DNA from: JALORV01 sp963780715
GTDB lineage: Bacteria > Pseudomonadota > Gammaproteobacteria > Burkholderiales > Burkholderiaceae_F
Direction: 5' to 3'
Assembly (NCBI GenBank): GCA_963780715.1
Contig: CAWADK010000015.1
Coordinates: forward strand, 197,186-261,185
Length of the DNA stretch: 64,000 nt
Shown here: positions 37,124 to 45,405 of the stretch, piece by piece
Layout of the letters: the number at the start of each line of letters is the position of its first letter
Position numbering within the stretch: the stretch's first letter is position 1
Made by a program: the position numbers and the translations under genes
Notes under the pieces: generated by a model
What the model saw: only the letters and a program-made list of their open reading frames with translations
Databases searched by the model: none
What the model was told of the DNA's origin: nothing

Positions 37124-37849
37124 ATGCGCGTAGCGCTCTTCGTCACCTGCCTGGTCGACGCCGTCCGTCCCGAGATCGGCTTCTCGACACTCAAACTGCT
37201 GGAGTCTGCAGGCTGCGAAGTTGTCGTGCCTGAAATGCAGACCTGCTGCGGCCAGCCCGCCTACAACTCGGGCGACAGCGCCACAGCGCGCGCTCTTGCC
37301 GAAAAGGTGCTGCGCGAGTTCGACGGGTTCGAGTACGTCGTGATTCCGAGCGGCTCCTGCGGCGGGCAGATCAAGCACCAGTACATTGAACTGTTCCGAG
37401 ATCACCCGGACCTGAAGTCACGGGCCGAGAACCTCGCCAGCCGCATCTATGAACTGACCGACTTCCTGACCAATATTCTGAAGGTCGAGAAGCTGCCGTC
37501 GACATTTTCCGGGCACATCACTTACCACGATTCGTGCGCCGGCCTGCGTGAGATGGGAGTGAAGTCGCAGCCGCGCGCCCTGCTGGCCAAGCTGCCTGGA
37601 GTCCGCCTGACCGAGATGAAGGACTGCGAGCAGTGCTGCGGTTTTGGCGGCACGTTCTCGATCAAGTACGGCGACATTTCCGGTGCGATCGTCGATGAAA
37701 AGTGCCGCAACGTGCGCGCGAGCGGCGCCGATGCGGTGGTCCTGGGAGACCTGGGCTGCATCCTCAACATCGAAGGCCGGCTGCGGCGCACCGGCGACAC
37801 GACGACACGCGTGCTGCATGTTGCGCAGGTTCTTGCAGGGGATGCCTGA
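37124..37849 (+). CDS. lutA: L-lactate utilisation protein LutA (CCG-domain Fe-S subunit)
   Basis: LutA is the CCG-domain subunit of the LutABC complex, which oxidises L-lactate to pyruvate. The ATG at 37124 gives 241 residues, the usual length, after a GGAG ribosome site; the frame is open 18 codons further up. Two cysteine-rich CCG repeats are clear: MQTCCGQPAYNSG in the first half (with SGSCGG later), and HDSCAGLREMG then CEQCCGFGGTFSIKY in the second. They bind a cofactor, probably an Fe-S or heterodisulfide-type cluster. The stop overlaps the lutB start as TGATG. Confidence 0.93.
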   Translation: MRVALFVTCLVDAVRPEIGFSTLKLLESAGCEVVVPEMQTCCGQPAYNSGDSATARALAEKVLREFDGFEYVVIPSGSCGGQIKHQYIELFRDHPDLKSRAENLASRIYELTDFLTNILKVEKLPSTFSGHITYHDSCAGLREMGVKSQPRALLAKLPGVRLTEMKDCEQCCGFGGTFSIKYGDISGAIVDEKCRNVRASGADAVVLGDLGCILNIEGRLRRTGDTTTRVLHVAQVLAGDA

Positions 37850-39279
37850 TGCAGACGCAGTCGATGCACTTCAAGTCGCGCGCTGGCCAGAAGCTCGCGG
37901 ACGCACGTTTGCAGAAGAACCTGAAGAAACTGTCGGAAAAGTTCGTGACGGCGCGCGCTTCGGCCATCACCGAACTCGACGACTTCGAGGGCACGCGCAG
38001 TGCGGCGGTGGAGCGCCGCAATCGTGCGCTCGAGCGCCTCGACCTCTGGCTGGAGACTTTCGAGCGCAACGCGACCGCGCGCGGCGCGGTCGTGCTTTAT
38101 GCGCAGACTCCGGAAGAAGCGACGCGCCTGATCGTCGATATCGCCAGGAAGCATGGCGTGCGGAAGGTCACGAAGTCGAAATCCATGGTGTCGGAGGAGG
38201 TTCAGCTCAACGCGGCGTTCAGCGCGGCCGGCGTGCAGCCGGTCGAGACGGATCTCGGTGAGTACATCCTGCAGATCAATGACAACGAGGCCCCATCACA
38301 CATCATTGCTCCGGTCATCCACAAGGACAAAGAGGAAATCTCGGCGCTCTTCGCAAAGACTCACGGCACCGAGCGCAAGGAGGAGATCACGCAGCTGACG
38401 CGCGAGGCGCGCGAGGTGCTGCGCGGGCACTTCCTGTCGGCCGACATGGGCGTGACCGGCGCCAACTTCCTCATTGCCGAGACGGGGACGGTTGCCCTCG
38501 TGACCAACGAAGGCAACGAAGGCATGTGCACGATCCTGCCGCCCAAGGTGCACGTCGTGCTGACCGGCATCGAGAAGGTGCTGCCGACCCTGGAAGATGT
38601 GGCGACCATCATGCGCCTGCTGCCGCGTTCTGCCACCGGGCAGCCGATTTCGAACTACTTTTCGCTACTCACCGGGCCGCGCCGGCCCGGGGAAACGGAT
38701 GGCCCCGAGCACATGTACTACGTGCTGGTCGATGCGGGGCGGACGGGACTGCTCGGCAGCGACTTCCAGGAGATGCTGCGTTGTATCCGCTGCGGTGCCT
38801 GCATGAACCATTGCCCCGTGTATCAGAAGATCGGGGGCCACGCGTATGGCTGGGTCTACCCGGGGCCCATGGGGTCCGTGCTGACGCCGAGCTATGTCGG
38901 TATCGAGAACGCTCTCGACCTTCCCCATGCCGCCACGCTGTGCGGCCAGTGCAGCGTCGTCTGCCCGGTCAAGATTCCGCTACCCGACCTGCTGCGGAAG
39001 TTGCGTGAAAAGCAATGGGAGCGTGGGCTGAGGCCGTGGTACGAGCACGTGGCGATCGGCGGCTGGGCGTTTGTCGCCACGCGCCCGGCGCTCTACGCGC
39101 TTGGTTCACGCATTGCCGTGCGGCTGCTCAACTTCCTGGGTGGGCGCGACCGGCTGATCCGCCAGTTGCCGATCGGTGCGGCGGGCTGGACCAGGACGCG
39201 CGATTTCCCCGCGCCGAGCGGCCGCACCTTCCGCGACATGTACCGGGAGCGCCGCGCCAGCGGCGGCCGCACTCCCTAG
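37849..39279 (+). CDS. lutB: L-lactate utilisation protein LutB (ferredoxin-type Fe-S subunit)
   Basis: A 476-residue iron-sulfur protein of the LutB/YkgF family. The N-terminal LUD domain contains VTKSKSMVSEEVQLN, GEYILQINDNEAPSHIIAP and TGANFLIAETGTVALVTNEGN. The C-terminal part has two 4Fe-4S motifs, CIRCGACMNHCPVY and CGQCSVVCPVKI. The start is the ATG overlapping the lutA stop. No lutC follows: the next gene is on the other strand and its stop lies two bases away. LutC may be encoded elsewhere or be dispensable. Electron transfer to the quinone pool is likely through LutA/B. Confidence 0.94.
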   Translation: MQTQSMHFKSRAGQKLADARLQKNLKKLSEKFVTARASAITELDDFEGTRSAAVERRNRALERLDLWLETFERNATARGAVVLYAQTPEEATRLIVDIARKHGVRKVTKSKSMVSEEVQLNAAFSAAGVQPVETDLGEYILQINDNEAPSHIIAPVIHKDKEEISALFAKTHGTERKEEITQLTREAREVLRGHFLSADMGVTGANFLIAETGTVALVTNEGNEGMCTILPPKVHVVLTGIEKVLPTLEDVATIMRLLPRSATGQPISNYFSLLTGPRRPGETDGPEHMYYVLVDAGRTGLLGSDFQEMLRCIRCGACMNHCPVYQKIGGHAYGWVYPGPMGSVLTPSYVGIENALDLPHAATLCGQCSVVCPVKIPLPDLLRKLREKQWERGLRPWYEHVAIGGWAFVATRPALYALGSRIAVRLLNFLGGRDRLIRQLPIGAAGWTRTRDFPAPSGRTFRDMYRERRASGGRTP

Positions 39280-39281
39280 CT

Positions 39282-39812
39282 TCAATCTGCCGGCGCGTCC
39301 GCTGCGCCAGTCTCTGAGACGCGTCGATAGATGGGACCACTCGCATCGCGCGCCGCGGCGTAAAGCGCCACGTGGGCGGAGCGCCATGGAACCGGCTCGG
39401 CCAGGGGCCCCGCGCAGTCGAAACGGCGCACGTCCCGAAACAGCGTCACATGAGGCACAAAGGCCTTGCGGTCGAACGGGATGCCGCGCTGATCGAGACG
39501 CGTGCGTGCGCGCGCCGCACAGGCCGCAAGCTCTTGGTTGAGGGGGCCTCCGGCCCAGGCGACACGTGCGCGTGGAAAGCTGCCGAGGGTGTCGATCGTC
39601 CAGTCGCAGGGATCGGCCGCCAGGTCGTTGCAGTCGTGCGCCAGCGTCGCGGCACGAGCCGGCTCCAGTTCACCGATGAAAGCGAGGGTCAGATGCAGGT
39701 TGCGCGCCTGCATCGCGCGACCGTCTGACACACGGGTCTTCAGCCCGGCAATCAGCCGCTCCAGCGCCAGTCGGGTCTCGTCGGTGGGCCAGGCGGCAAT
39801 GAAGCACCGCAT
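39282..39812 (-). CDS. thpR: RNA 2',3'-cyclic phosphodiesterase ThpR
   Basis: Small cytosolic 2H-superfamily enzyme (formerly 2'-5' RNA ligase), 176 residues from the ATG at 39812; the longer open frame runs into pyrD and is not real. The two catalytic HxTx motifs are present, HLTLAFIGE at about 40 and HVTLFRD at about 126. It hydrolyses 2',3'-cyclic phosphates to 2'-phosphates in RNA and may act in RNA repair or tRNA processing. It starts four bases after pyrD on the same strand and is the last gene of that operon. Confidence 0.9.
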   Translation of the reverse strand: MRCFIAAWPTDETRLALERLIAGLKTRVSDGRAMQARNLHLTLAFIGELEPARAATLAHDCNDLAADPCDWTIDTLGSFPRARVAWAGGPLNQELAACAARARTRLDQRGIPFDRKAFVPHVTLFRDVRRFDCAGPLAEPVPWRSAHVALYAAARDASGPIYRRVSETGAADAPAD

Positions 39813-39816
39813 CGCG

Positions 39817-40896
39817 TCACGTGGCGCGCGGGGCACGCCGTTTGCGCGCGGCGACGGGCTGCGCGTTCGCCGCGCGAATAGCCTCGACACACTGCCCGAC
39901 GAGCTCCGGTCCGGAGTAGATGAAGCCGGTGTAGATCTGAACCAGCGAGGCCCCGGCGCGGATCTTCTCGACGGCGTCGCGGCCTTCCATGATCCCGCCG
40001 ACTCCAATGATCGGAAGCCGGCCCTGCAGGTGCCCGGCGAGCTGCGCGATGACTTCTGTCGCACGCTCCTTCAGCGGCCGTCCGGACAGACCGCCCGCTT
40101 CCTCTGCATGCGCCAGGCCGCGCACCCGGTCGCGCGCAATCGTCGTGTTGGTGGCGATCACGCCGTCGACATCGTGCGCGACGAGCGCATCGGCCAGCGG
40201 AGGGATCGCCTCGTCCTCGAGATCGGGGGCAATCTTCACTGCCAGCGGAACGCGACGTCCATGCTGGTCCTCGAGCCTGCGGCGCTCGTCGCGCAGGCCG
40301 CGCAGCAGGCCGCCGAGCTCGCGTTCGCCCTGCAATGCGCGCAGGTCCTTCGTATTGGGCGACGAGATGTTGACCGCGATGTAGTCGGCATCAAGATAGA
40401 CGGCACGCAGGCCGGCGACGTAGTCGTCGAGTGCACGCTCGATGGGCGTCGTGGCGTTCTTGCCGATGTTGAGGCCGAGGATGCCGCCCTCCGCGCGGAA
40501 CTGCTTCTGGGCTTGCACGTTGGCGACGAAGCGTTCGACGCCGTCGTTGTTGAAGCCCATGCGGTTGATCAGGCCCTGCGCGGGCACGAGACGGAACAGG
40601 CGCGGCTTCGGGTTGCCAGGTTGCGGACGCGGTGTGACGGTGCCGGCCTCGATGTGCCCGAATCCAAAGGTCCCGAGGGCGTCGATATGCGCGGCGTTCT
40701 TGTCCATGCCTGCAGCGAGCCCCACCGGATTGCGGAAGGTTAGGCCCATGACCTGCACGGGAAGGTCGGGAACACGCCCAGCGATGACGCGGGTCAGGCC
40801 GCAACCGGCGGCGAGGTCGAGCTTGGACAGTGTCAGCTCGTGCGCGACCTCGGGGTCGAGCCGGAACAGGATGGAACGGGCCAGTGGATACAGCAC
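39817..40896 (-). CDS. pyrD: Quinone-dependent dihydroorotate dehydrogenase PyrD
   Basis: Class 2 dihydroorotate dehydrogenase, 359 residues, membrane-associated; it feeds electrons into the quinone pool in pyrimidine synthesis. The N-terminal helices (MLYPLARSILFRLDPEVAHE) form the quinone tunnel typical of class 2. The FMN and substrate sites show NPVGLAAGMDKN, NRMGFNNDG and LNIGKN. Ser and Asn are in VNISSPNTKDLR, KIAPDLEDE follows, and IIGVGGIMEGRDAVEKI binds phosphate. The residues expected for the class 2 catalytic base (Ser in the NISSPNT loop) are present. It lies between bpt and thpR in one operon. Confidence 0.96.
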   Translation of the reverse strand: MLYPLARSILFRLDPEVAHELTLSKLDLAAGCGLTRVIAGRVPDLPVQVMGLTFRNPVGLAAGMDKNAAHIDALGTFGFGHIEAGTVTPRPQPGNPKPRLFRLVPAQGLINRMGFNNDGVERFVANVQAQKQFRAEGGILGLNIGKNATTPIERALDDYVAGLRAVYLDADYIAVNISSPNTKDLRALQGERELGGLLRGLRDERRRLEDQHGRRVPLAVKIAPDLEDEAIPPLADALVAHDVDGVIATNTTIARDRVRGLAHAEEAGGLSGRPLKERATEVIAQLAGHLQGRLPIIGVGGIMEGRDAVEKIRAGASLVQIYTGFIYSGPELVGQCVEAIRAANAQPVAARKRRAPRAT

Positions 40897-40925
40897 GCTG
40901 CCATCTTAGCGGCGCGCCGGCCGGA

Positions 40926-41687
40926 CTAGGTTCGGGAGGGCGGCTCGCGCAGGCGGTCCCAGCGGCCGCCGCGTAATATCTCGACCGGCCGGAAGCGCGC
41001 CTTGTAGGCCATCTTCGGGCTCTCGGCGATCCAGTAGCCGAGGTAGAGATACGGCAGCTTCAGCGCACGGCATTGCTCGATCTGCCACAGGATGTTGTAG
41101 GTGCCGAAGCTCGCAGCCTCGATGTCGGGATCGAAGAACGTGTAGACGGACGAGAGGCCGTCGTTGAGCATGTCGATGATCGACACCATGCGCAACAAGC
41201 CGACGCCCTTGCCGTCGGCGACCGGGTCGCGGAACTCGACCAGCCGCGTGTTGACCTTGCTCTGGAGCAGGAACTGCGAGTACTGCTCCTTGCTGTCGTT
41301 GTCCATGCCGCCGCCGGCGTGGCGCGTCGCCTGGTACCGCAGGTATAGGTCGTAGTGCTCGGGATCGAACGCCAGCGTGGCCACGCGCGAGACCAGGTCC
41401 GCGTGGTGCTGCCAGGCCCGCCGCTGGGCCCGGTTCGAGTGGTACTCGGCGACCGGCACACGCACGGGCACGCAGGCACGGCAGCCGTCGCAATACGGGC
41501 GGTAAGTGAAGATTCCGCTGCGGCGAAAGCCCATTTTGACCAGCTCGCTGTACACGTCCGCATTGATCAGATGTGCGGGTGTGGCGACCTGCGAGCGGGC
41601 CTGGCGGTCGTCGAGATAACTGCAGGGGTAGGGCGCCGTCGCATAGAACTGCAGCGCCGAAAAGGGGAGTTCCTTGAGATTCGCCAC
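40926..41687 (-). CDS. bpt: Aspartate/glutamate leucyltransferase Bpt
   Basis: Bpt adds leucine from Leu-tRNA to proteins starting with Asp or Glu, marking them for ClpS/ClpAP. It has 253 residues and the N-terminal ATE-type region with PCSYLDDRQARSQV and the Cys pair in YCDGCRACVPVRV. The C-terminal acyltransferase-like region has SSVYTFFDPDIE and the characteristic YLYLGYWI, followed by MAYKARFRP. It begins one base after aat, so the two N-degron transferases are co-translated. Confidence 0.95.
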   Translation of the reverse strand: MANLKELPFSALQFYATAPYPCSYLDDRQARSQVATPAHLINADVYSELVKMGFRRSGIFTYRPYCDGCRACVPVRVPVAEYHSNRAQRRAWQHHADLVSRVATLAFDPEHYDLYLRYQATRHAGGGMDNDSKEQYSQFLLQSKVNTRLVEFRDPVADGKGVGLLRMVSIIDMLNDGLSSVYTFFDPDIEAASFGTYNILWQIEQCRALKLPYLYLGYWIAESPKMAYKARFRPVEILRGGRWDRLREPPSRT

Positions 41688-41688
41688 G

Positions 41689-42429
41689 TCAGTTCACCGC
41701 AGAGGGTTGCGGCGCCAGCAGCGCGTTCAGCCGCGCGTGCCGGTACTTGGCCCAGGCGATGGGCGCCTGGGTCACCGCGCTCGCCACATGGGCGCAGAAC
41801 ATGTCTCGTGCAATCTCGCGTCCTCCGAGAGAGGCCAGGTGCCTCGTGTTCTGCTGGCAGTCTATCACCGGCACCCCTTCGGACTGCAGTATTCGCACCA
41901 GGGCCGCCAGCGCGATCTTGGAGGCATCGGCCACGTGCGCGAACATCGATTCGCCAAAGAACATGCGGCCGATGCTGACGCCGTAAAGGCCTCCGACCAG
42001 GCGACCGTCGACGCGCGTCTCCACCGAGTGAGCGAGCCCGCGCAGATGCAGGGCTCCGTAGGCGTCCTTGACCTGCTGCGTGATCCAGGTGCCGACCTCG
42101 GCCGAGCGCGGCGCGGCACAGGCCTGCATGACGCCCGCGAAGTCCCGATCAGCCGTCACTTCGATGTCAGTACCGGTGGCCGCACGTCGCAGTGCCTTTC
42201 CCAGTGAACGCGAAACGCGGAATTCGTCGCAGTACAGGACCATGCGGGGATCAGGCGACCACCAGAGCACCGGCTCGCCCTCCGCGTACCAGGGAAATAT
42301 CCCTTGCCGATAGGCCGCGACCAGGTGCTCGACCGTGAGTTCCGAGCTTGCGGCCAGCAGTCCGTTCGGTGACCGCAGTGCGGTGTCCACGCCCGGAAAC
42401 GGCTGCCCGGCGGACAGCCAGGGAATCAT
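41689..42429 (-). CDS. aat: Leucyl/phenylalanyl-tRNA-protein transferase Aat
   Basis: Adds Leu or Phe to proteins with N-terminal Arg or Lys in the bacterial N-degron pathway. The 246-residue protein carries the family blocks GIFPWYAEGEPVLWWSPDPR, TWITQQVKDAYGALHLRGLAHSVE (read as shorter overlapping motifs) and GGLYGVSIGRMFFGESMF. The C-terminal IDCQQNTRHLASLGGREI is also present. It starts inside the stop of the Nudix gene (ATGA). The adjacent bpt gives the cell both branches of the leucine-based N-end rule. Confidence 0.96.
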   Translation of the reverse strand: MIPWLSAGQPFPGVDTALRSPNGLLAASSELTVEHLVAAYRQGIFPWYAEGEPVLWWSPDPRMVLYCDEFRVSRSLGKALRRAATGTDIEVTADRDFAGVMQACAAPRSAEVGTWITQQVKDAYGALHLRGLAHSVETRVDGRLVGGLYGVSIGRMFFGESMFAHVADASKIALAALVRILQSEGVPVIDCQQNTRHLASLGGREIARDMFCAHVASAVTQAPIAWAKYRHARLNALLAPQPSAVN

Positions 42430-43064
42430 GTTCCCGACACGCCGTGCCGCAGCGCGGGCGGTTCGATCGCCTCGGTGTGGACCCCAAAGCTGCCGCGCGC
42501 ACGGTCGCTGAAGTAGTGGCGCAGCGTGCTCGCAACGGTACGGAACGCGATCTCGCTCCAGGGGATGGCTTGCTCGCGGAACAGCTGCACCTCGAGGCTT
42601 TCTTCGCCTGGCGCGAAACTCAGGTCGAGCAATTGCGCCTGGAAGAAGATGTGCACCTGCTCGACGTGAGGAACGTCGATCACCGAGAAGATCGGTCCGA
42701 GTTCAATACGGGCACCAGCCTCTTCCAGCGTTTCACGCATAGCGCCGCCGGCCGTTGTTTCTCCAACCTCCATGAAGCCCGCCGGCAGCGTCCACTTGCC
42801 GTGACGCGGCTCGATCGCGCGACGGCACAGCAGGATCTCGTCGCCCCAGACCGGAATCGTGCCGACCACCGGGCGCGGGTTGACGTAGTGGATCGTGCCG
42901 CACTGGTCGCAGCAGGCGCGCAGTCGATTGTCGCCGCCGGGCACGCGCAGCGTGATCGCACTTCCGCACATCGAGCAGTAACGCATCTCCGGCGAATCCC
43001 CTGCGGGGAAGTCTAGCCCACGGTGCCGGCTATCGGACGTGCTCGGGGGCGTTGGCGGCGTCAT
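42426..43064 (-). CDS. Nudix hydrolase with zinc ribbon
   Basis: A 212-residue cytosolic enzyme. Near the N-terminus a zinc ribbon of two Cys pairs (CSMCG, then CDQCG; about 30-55) precedes the Nudix fold. The catalytic Nudix box matches perfectly: G at the start of GFMEVGE, then seven residues, then RETLEEAGA. This combination is found in NADH pyrophosphatase-like and uncharacterised Nudix proteins. The substrate is likely a nucleotide or ADP-ribose derivative. A second possible start is Met27 (MRYCSMCG), which would drop an unconserved lead. It is the first gene of the five-gene operon down to thpR. Confidence 0.9.
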   Translation of the reverse strand: MTPPTPPSTSDSRHRGLDFPAGDSPEMRYCSMCGSAITLRVPGGDNRLRACCDQCGTIHYVNPRPVVGTIPVWGDEILLCRRAIEPRHGKWTLPAGFMEVGETTAGGAMRETLEEAGARIELGPIFSVIDVPHVEQVHIFFQAQLLDLSFAPGEESLEVQLFREQAIPWSEIAFRTVASTLRHYFSDRARGSFGVHTEAIEPPALRHGVSGT

Positions 43065-43129
43065 AATCGGGGGGCAGCAGGCCTGATGGCGCCGGGCAAT
43101 ACCAATTCAATGCGTCAAGGGGAGGGGGT

Positions 43130-43552
43130 ATGAAGACGGTGCTCGTTCCGATCGATGGATCGGAGTGTTCGCTGCGTGCCATTCATTACCTCATCGGCGC
43201 GCGTCGGGGTGAGCGCGATCCGACACTGCACCTGCTCAACGTACAGCCGGCGATGACGGGCGACGTGCGCCAGTTCGTCGCCCGTTCCGACATCAGTGAA
43301 TACCACCGCGCGCAGAGCGACGACGCACTGCGTCCCGCGCGCGACCTGCTCGAAGGGGCCGGCATCGCCTACGAGTCTCACCTGTCGCTCGGCCACGCAG
43401 CGGAGTGCATCATCCGCCGCGCCGATGAGCTGGGCTGTGATCACATCGTGATGGGGACGCACGGACGCACGGCGCTTGCGGATCTGCTGGTCGGCTCGAC
43501 CACTCTGAGAGTTCTCCATGGGACGCTGCTTCCCGTGGTACTCGTCAAGTGA
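43130..43552 (+). CDS. Universal stress protein (UspA family), ATP-binding type
   Basis: A 140-residue protein of the UspA fold. The N-terminal VLVPIDGSECSLRAI holds the conserved Asp that contacts adenine. The C-terminal nucleotide loop GTHGRTALADLLVGSTT fits G-x2-G-x9-G-S/T exactly, so ATP binding is expected. It precedes an ion-transporter-like permease by 51 bases, and a second Usp follows that permease. This suggests it acts with or on the permease. Its function under stress is inferred from the family only. Confidence 0.92.
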   Translation: MKTVLVPIDGSECSLRAIHYLIGARRGERDPTLHLLNVQPAMTGDVRQFVARSDISEYHRAQSDDALRPARDLLEGAGIAYESHLSLGHAAECIIRRADELGCDHIVMGTHGRTALADLLVGSTTLRVLHGTLLPVVLVK

Positions 43553-43603
43553 CTCGCGCCCGTACTTGACGATGTCCGGCATCGACTCCCAGCGAAAGAG
43601 ACA

Positions 43604-44920
43604 ATGAGCCCCCTGGCCTGGTTTGCGTTGATCATCTTTGCGATCACCATCGTCGTGGTCATCGCCAATGTGGTGGACGGCACGATTGCCGCCCTGCTGG
43701 GCGTCACCGTGATGATCTGGTTCGGTGTCGTCACCGATGTCGACGCGTTCGGGCTGGTCGATTGGAACGTGATGGCCATTTTGGTCAGCATCTGGATCAT
43801 CGCAGGCTACTTTGGCAGGACCGGCGTGCCGAGCTGGCTGTCCGTGCAGGCGCTGAAGCTGTCGGGCGGGCGTCCCGGCGTGCTGGTGATGATCCTCTCG
43901 GTGCTCTCCGGCGTGATTTCGATGTTCGTCGACAACGTCGTCGTCATCCTGATGATGGCGCCGGTGGCACTGCCGCTCGCGCGTGCCTTGCGACTGCCCA
44001 TCACGCCCGTCGTGCTGATGATCGGGTTCAGCGCCAACTTCATGGGAACGGCGCTGCTGCTGGGCGATCTTCCACCGCAGATGATGCACAGCGTATCCGG
44101 CGCGGAGTTCATGGACTTCATCTGGCAGCAGGGCCGACCGTCGTCTTTCCCGATCCTGATACTGACCTTTGCGATCACGCTGGCGGCAATGTATGCCTAC
44201 GGCTTTCGCTCGCATCGGCGGCAAGCGGTCGATCCGAGCTCGCTCGGGATCGAAACCCACATTCCGAACAAGCTGTTTGCCGGCATCGTGGTCGGCTGGT
44301 TTCTGTTGACCGTCATCGGGATGGCATTCCGCCAGGTTCTGGGCGTGAAGCTCGGCTTCATCGCGATGACTGGCGCGGTAACCCTGGTGCTGGTGCTCGA
44401 ACTGCTCGGCGATCGAGTGAAGGCGCCGGACTTCGAGGAAATGCTGGGGGAGCTCGACTGGCGCGCGATCTTCTTTTACATCGCGCTTTTTGCGCTGGTC
44501 GGTGCGCTCGAGAAGATGCACATCCTGGACCTGTTGGCGACGGCCCTGCGACCGCTGTTCCTCGAAAACCTCGCCCTCGGTGCAACGTTGCTGTATTGGA
44601 TCACGGTGCCCATCGTCGGCATTGTCGAGCACGACGCTTACATCCTGACCTTTCTCTACACGATCAAGGAACTGCAGGCCGATGGAGTGGCGGCCTGGCC
44701 GCTGTGGTGGATGCTGCTGTGGGCTGGGACGCTGGGCAGCAACCTGACGGTCGCCGGTGCGCCTGCCCTGTTCGCGGCACTGAACATCTGCGAGCGTGAA
44801 GAGAAGCGCAAGGTGTCGCTGCGCGAGTTTCTTTCTTGGAGCGTGCCCTTCACGCTGGTGGCAGCCTTTGTTTGCTACGTGCTGGGTATGCTCATCTGGG
44901 TGCTGCCGTACGTAAAGTAG
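43604..44920 (+). CDS. ArsB/NhaD-type permease (ion transporter superfamily)
   Basis: Inner-membrane permease of 438 residues with about 11-12 helices. Motifs in order are FVDNVVVILMMAPVALPLA (about 107-125), IGFSANFMGTALLLGDLPPQ, and near the end GTLGSNLTVAGAPALFAAL, which mirrors the GA-GGN-T-IG pattern of NhaD Na+/H+ antiporters, ArsB and the P protein. The substrate is not certain: Na+, arsenite or an organic anion are all possible. It is flanked by two universal stress protein genes on the same strand (51 and 18 bases away), an arrangement that suggests nucleotide-dependent control. Confidence 0.87.
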   Translation: MSPLAWFALIIFAITIVVVIANVVDGTIAALLGVTVMIWFGVVTDVDAFGLVDWNVMAILVSIWIIAGYFGRTGVPSWLSVQALKLSGGRPGVLVMILSVLSGVISMFVDNVVVILMMAPVALPLARALRLPITPVVLMIGFSANFMGTALLLGDLPPQMMHSVSGAEFMDFIWQQGRPSSFPILILTFAITLAAMYAYGFRSHRRQAVDPSSLGIETHIPNKLFAGIVVGWFLLTVIGMAFRQVLGVKLGFIAMTGAVTLVLVLELLGDRVKAPDFEEMLGELDWRAIFFYIALFALVGALEKMHILDLLATALRPLFLENLALGATLLYWITVPIVGIVEHDAYILTFLYTIKELQADGVAAWPLWWMLLWAGTLGSNLTVAGAPALFAALNICEREEKRKVSLREFLSWSVPFTLVAAFVCYVLGMLIWVLPYVK

Positions 44921-44938
44921 CTGGCAACGGGAGGGAGC

Positions 44939-45382
44939 ATGTTCAAGCACATCCTGATTCCGACCGACGGGTCCAAGCTGTCCGAGCGAGCGATTCATGC
45001 CGGCGTCGAGATGGCTCGTGTACACGGGGCCAAGGTCACAGGCTTTTTCGCGGCGCCGGCACCGACGCCGCTGATTTACGGAGACTTCATGCCGGTGGGC
45101 TACCTGCCGCCGGACCAGCACGAGGCGCTGATTGCCAAGGCCAGCAAGCATCACCTGGCCGTCATCGAGAGGGCGGCACGGGACGTTGGAGTCGAGTTCA
45201 ACGGCCTGTCGGTCACCAGCGAGTTTCCAGCCGATGCCATCGTCGAGGCTGCTCGCCAGCAGCACTGCGATCTGATCTTCATGGCATCACACGGGCGGCG
45301 CGGACTGTCGGGAATCCTGTTGGGCAGTGAAACCCACAAGGTTCTCACGCACACCAAGATTCCTGTGCTCGTTTTCCGTTGA
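44939..45382 (+). CDS. Universal stress protein (UspA family)
   Basis: A 147-residue UspA-fold protein. It begins MFKHILIPTDGSKLSERAI with the conserved Asp. Its nucleotide loop reads ASHGRRGLSGILLGSET: the first Gly of G-x2-G-x9-G-S is replaced by Ala, while the other positions are kept. It is only 18 bases after the permease and 23 bases before the GDPD start, so it is probably part of the same transcript. Sequence similarity to the first Usp of this group is low, so it is not a recent duplicate. Confidence 0.92.
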   Translation: MFKHILIPTDGSKLSERAIHAGVEMARVHGAKVTGFFAAPAPTPLIYGDFMPVGYLPPDQHEALIAKASKHHLAVIERAARDVGVEFNGLSVTSEFPADAIVEAARQQHCDLIFMASHGRRGLSGILLGSETHKVLTHTKIPVLVFR

Positions 45383-45405
45383 ACTTCACTGACCGGGAGC
45401 CTGCG

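Noticed and set aside
43115..45265. Minus-strand open frame of 716 codons opposite the Usp-permease-Usp genes
   Set aside because: Shadow frame crossing three real genes and their gaps.
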